A stretch of DNA of 11,676 nt from an uncultured Treponema sp. (GTDB lineage Bacteria > Spirochaetota > Spirochaetia > Treponematales > Treponemataceae), in contig CAKZZK010000313.1 of assembly GCA_937885235.1 (NCBI GenBank), positions 1 to 11,676 on the forward strand. Direction: 5' to 3'. Below, piece by piece: positions 5,516 to 11,676 of the stretch (the stretch's first letter is position 1; every line of letters begins with the position of its first letter). The position numbers and the translations under genes are program-made. The notes beneath the pieces are model-generated. The model saw only the letters and a list, made by a program, of their open reading frames with translations, had not been told where the DNA came from and ran no database searches.

Positions 5516-6655
5516 ATGGCTACAAAACGTGATTATTATGAGGTTTTAGGACTCCAGAAGGGGGCCGATGCTGATTCCATAAAAAAGGCGTACCGCAAGC
5601 TTGCTATCAAATATCATCCCGACAGGAATCCCGGCAACAAGGAAGCCGAGGAGAAATTCAAAGAGGCGACAGAAGCCTACGAGGTGCTAAGCGATGACCA
5701 GAAGCGACAGATCTATGACCAGTATGGCTTTGAAGGGCTTGAAGGCATGGGCGGTGGCGGTCAGGGCTACAGCCATGCTTTCCACGACTTCAGCGATCTC
5801 TTTGGCGGCAGCGCGGGTGGCTTTGGAGATATCTTTGAAAATCTCTTTGGCGGCGGTTTTGGCGGAAGCCGGTCAAGCCGTGCCAGCAATAATGACGGTG
5901 CCTCCCTTCGCTATGATCTGGAAATTGACTTTAAAGACGCTGTCTATGGCTGCAAAAAGGACATCCGTTTCAGGCACAATGAAAGCTGCCCCCACTGCAA
6001 CGGCACGGGAGGCGCGCAGGGGGCAAGCCGCAAGACCTGTTCCACTTGTCAGGGCATGGGGCAGATTAGGCGCAGTTCCGGTTTTTTTGCCGTACAGCAA
6101 ACCTGTCCCACCTGTGGCGGCAAGGGGACGGTGCTCGATCATCCCTGTACCTACTGCCGTGGCACGGGTCTTGAAGAAAAAGACAAGATAATGACGATAA
6201 AGATTCCCGCCGGAGTGAACGACGGCAGGCGCATCTCTATTCCCCACGCGGGAGATGCGGGAACGAACGGCGGCAATCCGGGGGATCTCATCATCGTCAT
6301 CCATGTGCGCGAGGACAAATACTTCGAGCGCAACGACAACGACCTCTATTGCGCAGTGCCCGTCAGCCTTTCGCAGGCGGTGCTTGGCGCGGAAATCATG
6401 ATAAACTCGCTTGATGACCGCAAGATTACTCTGAAAATTCCCGCCGGTACAACGCACGGCAAGCTTTTGCGGATTAAAAATGAGGGCGTCCCTGCGGTGA
6501 ACTCCACACGTAAGGGCGATTTGTACATCAAGGTGATGGTGGAGTTGCCTACGCGGATAACGAGGGAGCAGGAAAGGCTTATGCGAGAATACGCCGCTAT
6601 TGAAAATGCTACTACCTCGCCAAGCCTCGTTCCATTGGCTTCGCTCGGAAAATGA
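5516..6655 (+). CDS. dnaJ: DnaJ (Hsp40), type I co-chaperone of DnaK
   Basis: DnaJ delivers unfolded substrates to DnaK and stimulates its ATPase. The 379-residue product has every type I element. The J domain (about 1-70) carries the HPD motif at 34-36. A Gly/Phe-rich region follows (about 71-118, with repeated FGG/GGF). The zinc-binding domain has four CxxCxGxG motifs: CPHCNGTG 158-165, CSTCQGMG 175-182, CPTCGGKG 197-204 and CTYCRGTG 211-218. The C-terminal substrate-binding domains contain KIPAGVNDGRRI and KIPAGTTHGKLLRI. Length is normal for the family. The ATG at 5516 follows AGGA (5505-5508) by 7 bases. The gene stands behind the dnaK terminator with only 40 bases between, and no strong promoter is visible in them. 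It ends 146 bases before the next gene. I see no defects. Confidence 0.97.
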   Translation: MATKRDYYEVLGLQKGADADSIKKAYRKLAIKYHPDRNPGNKEAEEKFKEATEAYEVLSDDQKRQIYDQYGFEGLEGMGGGGQGYSHAFHDFSDLFGGSAGGFGDIFENLFGGGFGGSRSSRASNNDGASLRYDLEIDFKDAVYGCKKDIRFRHNESCPHCNGTGGAQGASRKTCSTCQGMGQIRRSSGFFAVQQTCPTCGGKGTVLDHPCTYCRGTGLEEKDKIMTIKIPAGVNDGRRISIPHAGDAGTNGGNPGDLIIVIHVREDKYFERNDNDLYCAVPVSLSQAVLGAEIMINSLDDRKITLKIPAGTTHGKLLRIKNEGVPAVNSTRKGDLYIKVMVELPTRITREQERLMREYAAIENATTSPSLVPLASLGK

Positions 6656-6710
6656 AGTCCTTCTTACGCTATATATACACTCTATACTGTTTTAAAATTT
6701 GCCGATACTG

Positions 6711-6719
6711 TGGTATAAT
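6711..6719 (+). promoter_or_regulatory. Extended -10 promoter of the phosphatase/STAS operon
   Basis: TGGTATAAT (6711-6719) is a perfect TATAAT with the extended TGn element. The -35 region is weak (TTTAAA at 6691-6696, 17-base spacer), which the extended -10 can compensate for. Predicted transcription start is near 6726, which places the hairpin at 6731-6763 at the very 5' end of the transcript. Confidence 0.6.
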
Positions 6720-6730
6720 AGTTTCGACAG

Positions 6731-6763
6731 AGCCCTGAAAATCCATTTTTATTTTTCAGGGCT
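6731..6763 (+). terminator. Hairpin between dnaJ and the phosphatase operon: terminator or leader hairpin
   Basis: AGCCCTGAAAA (6731-6741) pairs perfectly with TTTTCAGGGCT (6753-6763): 11 bp with an 11-base loop. Only two further T bases follow before CCC, so the T tail is poor. It could end dnaJ read-through, 76 bases past its stop. Because a TATAAT promoter lies just upstream, it could instead be a leader hairpin or attenuator of the downstream operon. Confidence 0.5.
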
Positions 6764-6801
6764 TTCCCTGCGGAAAATGTAACTTATAGGATGGGGTCGG
6801 T

Positions 6802-8202
6802 ATGTATAGAACGAAGCACCGTGCAATTTATCTGCTTACAGATATCTTGATAATTGCACTGATTATTTTCTTGTGTATCAGCATAGTTCCCGCTATTTCA
6901 GGAAGCAAGCGTTATTCTGGATTTTTTACCTGGGTGACGACGTCTGCTATCATAGTTTCCGTCCTTCTGGTGCTGTATAAGGCGCAGGCTGTTATCAATG
7001 CACGCTTTAAGGAGAATGCTTTCTTCAAGAATGACACGGCGCTGCTTTCTGACTTTGAAGAAAAACTGAAATTTTGCTATTCTTACGATGAGTTCTATCA
7101 GATAATAGGCGAGATTTTGGAAATGCAGGGGGACTGTTCCGTGCTTTTTATTGACCGCGAGAAAAACTTCGTGCTCTACAATAGCCCTGACCGTCTGACC
7201 TGCTCCAAGAACACCATGGCAACCCTTGAACTGAACTTTTCCTCTTCATGGCGTGACGGCTACTACTTCATCGGTCCCAACTATGGTATTGTCACCGACT
7301 ACAAAAAGGCCCGAGGTTTCTTTCTGGTGAGCAAGGGCAAGCACTTCTACGTCTTCTGCCGCTATACCAAAGCTTTTGATCTCGACATTTATAAAGAGCT
7401 CTACGACGAATACTGCAATTTCCAAAAGAGGACGTCCACCATCAGCAATCTGTCTGAAATAGCCTCGCTGTCTCAGGAATGGCAGCAGCTTGCGAACACG
7501 CAGCGCTCCTTCTTGCCGCCCGTTATGCCTAAGATAGACCATCTGGAGATTGCCGCTTACTTCCGCCCCCTCATCAATGTGTCCGGCGACTACTATTCGG
7601 TTTTGCCCATCAGCAAGACAAAGACGCTGCTTATGCTCGGCGACGTGTCAGGCAAGGGTTTGGCTGCCGCCCTCGTGATGGGGCTCGTGATGAATACCGT
7701 TAAAATTCTTGAAGACAAAGACGACCTGCCCGGCATGATTCGCGCTGTTGACAAGGCTATCAAAGGTATGCACCTGCAGGACAAATACACTGTATTGTTC
7801 CTCGGCATCGTGGATACGAACAAAATGACCATCCGCTATGTAAATGCCTCTATGTCTGACCCCATTATCATCACGAAGTCCCCCACAGGTTACCGTGTCA
7901 AGCCACTTACCTCTAACTGCTCTGTCGTCGGCATCATAGACATTGGTGACATCGAGGTGTCTGAGCAACGTCTTTTCCGCGGAGATGTCATACTGATGGC
8001 ATCCGACGGCGTTTCCGAGGTTATGGACGATCAGGGCGTGGAGCTTGGTAATACCCAGCTCTATCAGGACACAATTACGAAGAGCGCCGCAAAGCATCCC
8101 GCACAGTTCATAGACGATGTTGTAAACCTCATCATGACGTACAACGGCAACAAAAAGCTGCATGATGACGTTACCATGATGGTTACCAAGGTGGTGGAGT
8201 AG
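6802..8202 (+). CDS. Membrane-anchored PP2C/SpoIIE-family serine phosphatase (RsbU-like)
   Basis: The 466-residue product has two N-terminal membrane helices (about 10-33 and 42-62) enclosing a short loop. A sensor-like region follows (about 80-200, GAF-like in length but not confidently identified), then a short helix-rich linker (SQEWQQLANTQRSFLPP) and a C-terminal SpoIIE/PP2C phosphatase domain (about 225-466). The metal-binding residues are all present: SGDYY with Asp263, LGDVSGKG with Asp281, ASDGVSE with Asp402 and HDDVT with Asp455/456. Members of this family dephosphorylate STAS-domain anti-anti-sigma proteins in partner-switching circuits, and such a STAS gene lies two genes downstream. 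The ATG at 6802 follows an AGGA/GGGG-rich stretch (6788-6796). It is the first gene of the operon, and the next start is 3 bases after its stop. It is probably the active phosphatase of the pair. Confidence 0.88.
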   Translation: MYRTKHRAIYLLTDILIIALIIFLCISIVPAISGSKRYSGFFTWVTTSAIIVSVLLVLYKAQAVINARFKENAFFKNDTALLSDFEEKLKFCYSYDEFYQIIGEILEMQGDCSVLFIDREKNFVLYNSPDRLTCSKNTMATLELNFSSSWRDGYYFIGPNYGIVTDYKKARGFFLVSKGKHFYVFCRYTKAFDLDIYKELYDEYCNFQKRTSTISNLSEIASLSQEWQQLANTQRSFLPPVMPKIDHLEIAAYFRPLINVSGDYYSVLPISKTKTLLMLGDVSGKGLAAALVMGLVMNTVKILEDKDDLPGMIRAVDKAIKGMHLQDKYTVLFLGIVDTNKMTIRYVNASMSDPIIITKSPTGYRVKPLTSNCSVVGIIDIGDIEVSEQRLFRGDVILMASDGVSEVMDDQGVELGNTQLYQDTITKSAAKHPAQFIDDVVNLIMTYNGNKKLHDDVTMMVTKVVE

Positions 8203-8205
8203 GCA

Positions 8206-10410
8206 ATGATTTTTTTAGTTCTCAATGCGATTATCTGCGTTACGTTGATTATCTTTTCGTTTTCCATAGACGCAGGCAAGGAAAAAAACTTTAATACAAA
8301 CTACCTTGTCAACATAGTCCTTTTCCTTGCCGCGCTTTTCGGTATGATGGCGGTTACAGTTGGCTTCTGTTTTTTTGCCCCTCCGCAGCTTGCCCTCACC
8401 TTTGGCAGGCTCACCTATCTGCTTCTAGGCTGGTTTTCGGTGAACAGCTGCTGCTTCCTGATGGTTTTCCCCCAGTACGAAAAGAAGACGCCGCTCTTCG
8501 CTTTTCAGTGGATTTCCAACATTCTGGGCATGGCGATAATCTTCCTTGCACCGAGAGGCTGCATCTCCAATATTTCGATCACCTACGACAATACCTTCCA
8601 GATTAGCTCTGGTTTGATGATTTCAGGCAGGCTTGGACGGGTGCTGATGATTTCTTGGTTCCAGTTTTACATGGGGCTTTTCGTCTACGCTGTCCCTCTG
8701 TTTTTCTGCCTGATGGCGCTTGTCCGTGCGGAAAATGTTGATTCAATGCTTACAAGGCAGCGAATCCGCATTGCAAGCTCAGGCGTCTTCGCTTCGTTCG
8801 CTGTCTTTGCATTCATCACATTTTCTTCTATATATCAGCCTATGTTGAAGTCCCTCATCATGGTAGGTTTTATTCCCGAGCTGATAGGCTTTATGGAGGC
8901 TGACAAAAACAACGAAATCTGGGACAAGAAGATTATCTTCCACGGTGTGGGCAAATTCCTTGTCAAATACTTCCTGCCTGCCACGCTTATCGGGCTTTTC
9001 TTCACCGTGTCATGGCCTATTTTCGTGCACAACCATATCCTCTTTTTTGTGCTCTTCGTGGTGGAAAGCACTGCCATCCTAACCATCTGGTACCTCGTAG
9101 GGCAGTACATTGCAAAGCGGGGATTTCTGCGCGACAGCCGTTATGCAGAAGCCTTTACCAATGAGATTTCTTCCATCAGCTTTGAGGGTGAGCCGGGCGA
9201 CATCACGGCGAAGCTCTTCAATATCTTCAATAAATATGTAGATTCCTCTTCCTTGAAGATGCTGGTCGATGCTGGCAGTGGCTTCATGGAATACGTGTAC
9301 AGCTCAAACCCAGAAGACACAAAGAAAACCGTTCCCGTCACTGGGGACTGCTTTGACAAGCTGATGAACCTCAAGCGGCAGGTTGTTTTCCGCGAAGCCA
9401 TTGAGCACGATTATGCGCTTGCCGCCGTGCGGACAGATTTGCTTGCCCTGCTGAGGGAAACAGAGACAGATGCCTTTATCTTGCTGAGCGAAGGACACCG
9501 CATTATAGGTGTGATGGCTCTGGGCAAAAAGCAAAGCGGCAATGTGTACAGCGACTATGACTACCGCGTGTTCAACGAGCTTTACTCCAATTTCTTCGTC
9601 ATCGGCTACTACATGAAGAACATCATGAATGAATCCGTGGTGGGCACAGTTGACCGCGAAATCAAGATGTCCAACCAGATAATCACCTCCATTCAGGAGA
9701 ACATGGACTTCATCAAGAACCCGAAGGTGGACTCCGGCTATCTGATGGTTCCCGCTCACAACATCGGCGGTGAATTTGTGGACACCATCCGCCTTACCGA
9801 TACACGCTATATCTACGTCATCGGTTCGCTGAGCGGCAAGGGCATCGCAGCCTCCATGAACATGGTCATCATGAAGTCCATCATCCGCACTTACCTTGCG
9901 GAGACCACAGACTTCAAGCTGCTCGTGCAGAAAGTGAACCTCTTTATCCGCGAGAGTCTGCCAAAGGGGACATTCTTCTCCGGCACCTTTGGCCTTGTGG
10001 ATTTCAGCACGGATACCATGTACTACATCAACTGCGGTACGCCTGCTATCTTTATGTATACCCGCGCGTATAATAACGTCATCGAAATTCAGGGCGAAGG
10101 GCACATCCTCGGCTTTGCGAAAGACATAAGCAGCATTGTGAAGGTCAAGAAAGTAAAACTTGCACCGGGCGACATTGTGTTCACCTGTACGGACGGGCTT
10201 ATTGAAACAAAATCCCTGCGCGGTGAAAAATTCGGTAAGGCGCGCTTACAGAATGAGATTATGGAAAATTCCTCATACCCCGCAAGCAAGATGGCGCAGT
10301 TCTCCTACGAGTCGCTCGCACAGTTTACCTCTGCCGCGCTCGAAGATGATGTAACCATATTCCTGTTTAAATATCTTGGCGCTGCCAAGGAGGAGGGAAG
10401 CAAACAATGA
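8206..10410 (+). CDS. Polytopic membrane protein with degenerate SpoIIE/PP2C-like phosphatase domain
   Basis: The 734-residue product has about eight or nine hydrophobic segments in residues 1-303, like the multi-pass sensor regions of bacterial signalling proteins. A cytoplasmic GAF-like region follows (about 320-480), then a C-terminal SpoIIE/PP2C-like domain (about 490-725). Two of the four metal-binding motifs are altered: GGDFYD is IGGEFVD with Glu523 for Asp, and GDVSGKG is GSLSGKG with Ser541 for Asp. CTDGLIE (Asp663) and EDDVTI (Asp714/715) remain. Losing the GDVSG aspartate should impair metal binding, so it may bind rather than dephosphorylate its partner; this is inference. Translation is probably coupled to the upstream phosphatase gene: GGAG (8196-8199) lies inside that gene, 6 bases before this ATG, and only 3 bases separate stop and start. 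Its stop overlaps the next start as ATGA. Confidence 0.85.
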   Translation: MIFLVLNAIICVTLIIFSFSIDAGKEKNFNTNYLVNIVLFLAALFGMMAVTVGFCFFAPPQLALTFGRLTYLLLGWFSVNSCCFLMVFPQYEKKTPLFAFQWISNILGMAIIFLAPRGCISNISITYDNTFQISSGLMISGRLGRVLMISWFQFYMGLFVYAVPLFFCLMALVRAENVDSMLTRQRIRIASSGVFASFAVFAFITFSSIYQPMLKSLIMVGFIPELIGFMEADKNNEIWDKKIIFHGVGKFLVKYFLPATLIGLFFTVSWPIFVHNHILFFVLFVVESTAILTIWYLVGQYIAKRGFLRDSRYAEAFTNEISSISFEGEPGDITAKLFNIFNKYVDSSSLKMLVDAGSGFMEYVYSSNPEDTKKTVPVTGDCFDKLMNLKRQVVFREAIEHDYALAAVRTDLLALLRETETDAFILLSEGHRIIGVMALGKKQSGNVYSDYDYRVFNELYSNFFVIGYYMKNIMNESVVGTVDREIKMSNQIITSIQENMDFIKNPKVDSGYLMVPAHNIGGEFVDTIRLTDTRYIYVIGSLSGKGIAASMNMVIMKSIIRTYLAETTDFKLLVQKVNLFIRESLPKGTFFSGTFGLVDFSTDTMYYINCGTPAIFMYTRAYNNVIEIQGEGHILGFAKDISSIVKVKKVKLAPGDIVFTCTDGLIETKSLRGEKFGKARLQNEIMENSSYPASKMAQFSYESLAQFTSAALEDDVTIFLFKYLGAAKEEGSKQ

Positions 10411-10739
10411 ACCAGCTTGCAATGACCGAAAAAATCGGTCCAAACTACGTGCTCCTTGAACTGGTAGGCGATGTAAACGCCTACACCATCTCCGAGCTGC
10501 AGGAAAAAGTCTACCGCTACATCATAGACACAAACGTCGTGCTCGATATGGCAGGCGTTGCCACGGTGGATTCCTCTGGCCTCGGAGTTATCCTCGCAGG
10601 CATCAATGACGGCGAGGACAATGACACAAAGCTTTTTATCATGAATCCCTCTGACGCAGCCCACTATGCATTGACGCGGACCGGTTTTTGGAATACATTT
10701 AACATAATCCATGCCGTGACCGAGGTTTCTGATGCGTAG
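10407..10739 (+). CDS. STAS-domain anti-anti-sigma factor (RsbV/SpoIIAA-like)
   Basis: The 110-residue product is a single STAS domain of normal length. Residues 45-62 (VLDMAGVATVDSSGLGVI) hold the DSSGLG loop, in which Ser56 or Ser57 is the expected phosphorylation site. In the known circuits, the unphosphorylated form binds the anti-sigma kinase (RsbW/SpoIIAB type) and frees its sigma factor or other partner. The kinase inactivates it by phosphorylation and a PP2C phosphatase reactivates it. The two upstream SpoIIE-type proteins are the obvious partners. The start overlaps the previous stop by 4 bases (ATGA). GGAGG (10392-10396) lies 10 bases upstream. It overlaps the next gene by 8 bases. 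No kinase gene of this type is present in the window, so it must be elsewhere. Confidence 0.92.
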   Translation: MNQLAMTEKIGPNYVLLELVGDVNAYTISELQEKVYRYIIDTNVVLDMAGVATVDSSGLGVILAGINDGEDNDTKLFIMNPSDAAHYALTRTGFWNTFNIIHAVTEVSDA

Positions 10740-11625
10740 CAAAAATATAATAAAAATTGTTTTAGGGATTAGTGCACTGACAAGCATAAGCTTTCTTTCT
10801 TGCGGAAAAACGACAGCGCAGGGAAATTCATCTGAGAGAAAGCCTTCTTCGCAGGCTGTTATAGACACAGTGATGGCTACTCCAGTTGCCGCTACAACAG
10901 TCTCCCCAGAGGTGGAAAAATTGGGGCGGGTGCTTTCTTCCTTGTCTGATCGTGCAAAGGCAGTCATACCAGACGGCAATCCAGAGGAATTCCTTGCTGA
11001 CCTCCATAAAGTGCTTGAAGCTGAAAAAGCTTTCCGCAAGGATGACCTTTCCCTGTATTACCTCATAGACAAAAAGCATAACGTGGGCGCAGACTACGTA
11101 CCGAAAGATCTGGTTCCCCTCGAACAAAACGAACTTTTCTCCATCAGCCGCAAAGACCTTTCCCTGCGCCCCGATGTGCTTGAAGGGCTGAAAGCTATGT
11201 CCCGTGCGGCACTGAAAGACGGCATCAAGCTCATGGTGAGCTCTACGTATCGCTCCTACAGCTATCAGCAGTGGTTGTTTCAGCATTGGGTTGATGTAGA
11301 CGGACTTGAAGAGGCAGAACGGGAAAGCGCCCGTGCAGGAACGAGCCAGCATCAGCTCGGCGTTGCCATTGACTTTGGTTCTATTACCGATGATTTTGCC
11401 GAGACCCGCATGGGACGCTGGCTTGCCGAAAACTGCGAGAAATACGGCTGGTCACTCTCCTTCCCGAAGGGCTACGAAGATGTGACGGGCTTCCGTTGGG
11501 AGTGCTGGCATTTCCGTTACATAGGAGTTCCTGCCTGCGAGTTCCAGAAAAAATGGTTCGGTGACGTACAGCAATTTATGATTGAGTTCATCGATGCTTG
11601 GAAGAAGGATTCAGAGCTTACATAG
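10732..11625 (+). CDS. Zinc D-alanyl-D-alanine carboxypeptidase lipoprotein (peptidase M15, VanY-like)
   Basis: The 297-residue product starts with a lipoprotein signal (MRSKNIIKIVLG...SISFLSC), with Cys24 as the likely lipidated residue in a loose spirochaete-type lipobox. A low-complexity Ser/Thr/Ala linker follows (25-60), then an unassigned helical part (60-110) and the M15 catalytic domain (about 125-280). The key motifs are complete: SSTYRS at 170-175, SQHQLGVAID with zinc ligands His207 and Asp214, and WECWH with catalytic Glu257 and zinc ligand His260. The family removes the terminal D-Ala from peptidoglycan peptides; this copy would act in the periplasm, anchored to a membrane. GAGG (10722-10725) sets the ATG at 10732, which overlaps the STAS gene by 8 bases, so it belongs to the same operon and is probably coupled to it. 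The substrate (D,D versus L,D) cannot be told from the sequence. Confidence 0.9.
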   Translation: MRSKNIIKIVLGISALTSISFLSCGKTTAQGNSSERKPSSQAVIDTVMATPVAATTVSPEVEKLGRVLSSLSDRAKAVIPDGNPEEFLADLHKVLEAEKAFRKDDLSLYYLIDKKHNVGADYVPKDLVPLEQNELFSISRKDLSLRPDVLEGLKAMSRAALKDGIKLMVSSTYRSYSYQQWLFQHWVDVDGLEEAERESARAGTSQHQLGVAIDFGSITDDFAETRMGRWLAENCEKYGWSLSFPKGYEDVTGFRWECWHFRYIGVPACEFQKKWFGDVQQFMIEFIDAWKKDSELT

Positions 11626-11661
11626 TGCCTGCTGAAAAAGTCTCTTTTTTGCAGGCACTAT
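11622..11661 (+). terminator. Long hairpin at the end of the operon, possible terminator
   Basis: ATAGTGCCTGC (11622-11632) pairs perfectly with GCAGGCACTAT (11651-11661). The inner GAAAAAG/CTTTTTT extends the stem to about 18 pairs with a 3-base loop and one bulged T. The stop codon of the carboxypeptidase lies in the left arm. There is no T run after the right arm (CAAAGATTC), so it is not a classic rho-independent terminator. It may act as a terminator or mRNA-end stabiliser. Confidence 0.5.
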
Positions 11662-11676
11662 CAAAGATTCATAATC

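Noticed and set aside
1..11676. tRNA, rRNA, transposase or phage genes
   Set aside because: No cloverleaf, rRNA-like stretch, IS ends or recombinase motifs were found on either strand.

Overview
The window most likely comes from a spirochaete of the Treponema group with about 50% GC, joined at its left end to a short piece of much more GC-rich DNA. The Treponema call is an inference. It rests on the adjacent grpE-dnaK and dnaJ, the membrane-bound SpoIIE-type phosphatase/STAS operon, a lipoprotein with a loose spirochaete-style lipobox, and a Treponema-like small outer-membrane beta-barrel. No rRNA or tRNA is visible to confirm it.

Layout. Bases 1 to about 890 are very GC-rich (one counted 60-base line, 61-120, is 45/60 GC; 901-960 is 27/60). 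They hold the 3' ends of two convergent genes: a beta-strand-rich protein on + and a GH26 mannanase-like enzyme on -, with a hairpin between them. The GH26 frame loses its homology at about 890-908, exactly where composition changes. This looks like an assembly chimera or a recombination junction. From there to 2501 everything reads on the minus strand. In transcription order it holds a small outer-membrane protein gene, a helix-turn-helix regulator gene broken in its C-terminal half, a seven-copy 23-bp tandem repeat, and then a good promoter, ribosome-binding site and ATG whose coding sequence is cut off by the GC-rich DNA.

Bases 2658-6655 carry the chaperone genes grpE, dnaK and dnaJ on +. 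grpE and dnaK form one unit, and a clear terminator separates dnaK from dnaJ. dnaK carries an apparent one-base deletion in a G run, which replaces its conserved acidic C-terminal tail with a hydrophobic one. No CIRCE element was found.

Bases 6714-11661 form a tight four-gene operon: a membrane-anchored PP2C/SpoIIE phosphatase, a polytopic membrane protein with a second SpoIIE-like domain that lacks two metal-binding aspartates, a STAS anti-anti-sigma (RsbV/SpoIIAA-like) protein, and a zinc D,D-carboxypeptidase lipoprotein (M15/VanY family). The start and stop codons touch or overlap, so translation is probably coupled. The first three are the phosphatase and antagonist arms of a partner-switching circuit. 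The matching kinase/anti-sigma factor is not in the window. The second phosphatase-like protein may be a regulatory pseudophosphatase, and the last gene ties the circuit to the cell wall. I regard this pair of active and degenerate phosphatases, and the repeat array upstream of the orphan promoter, as the most interesting content.
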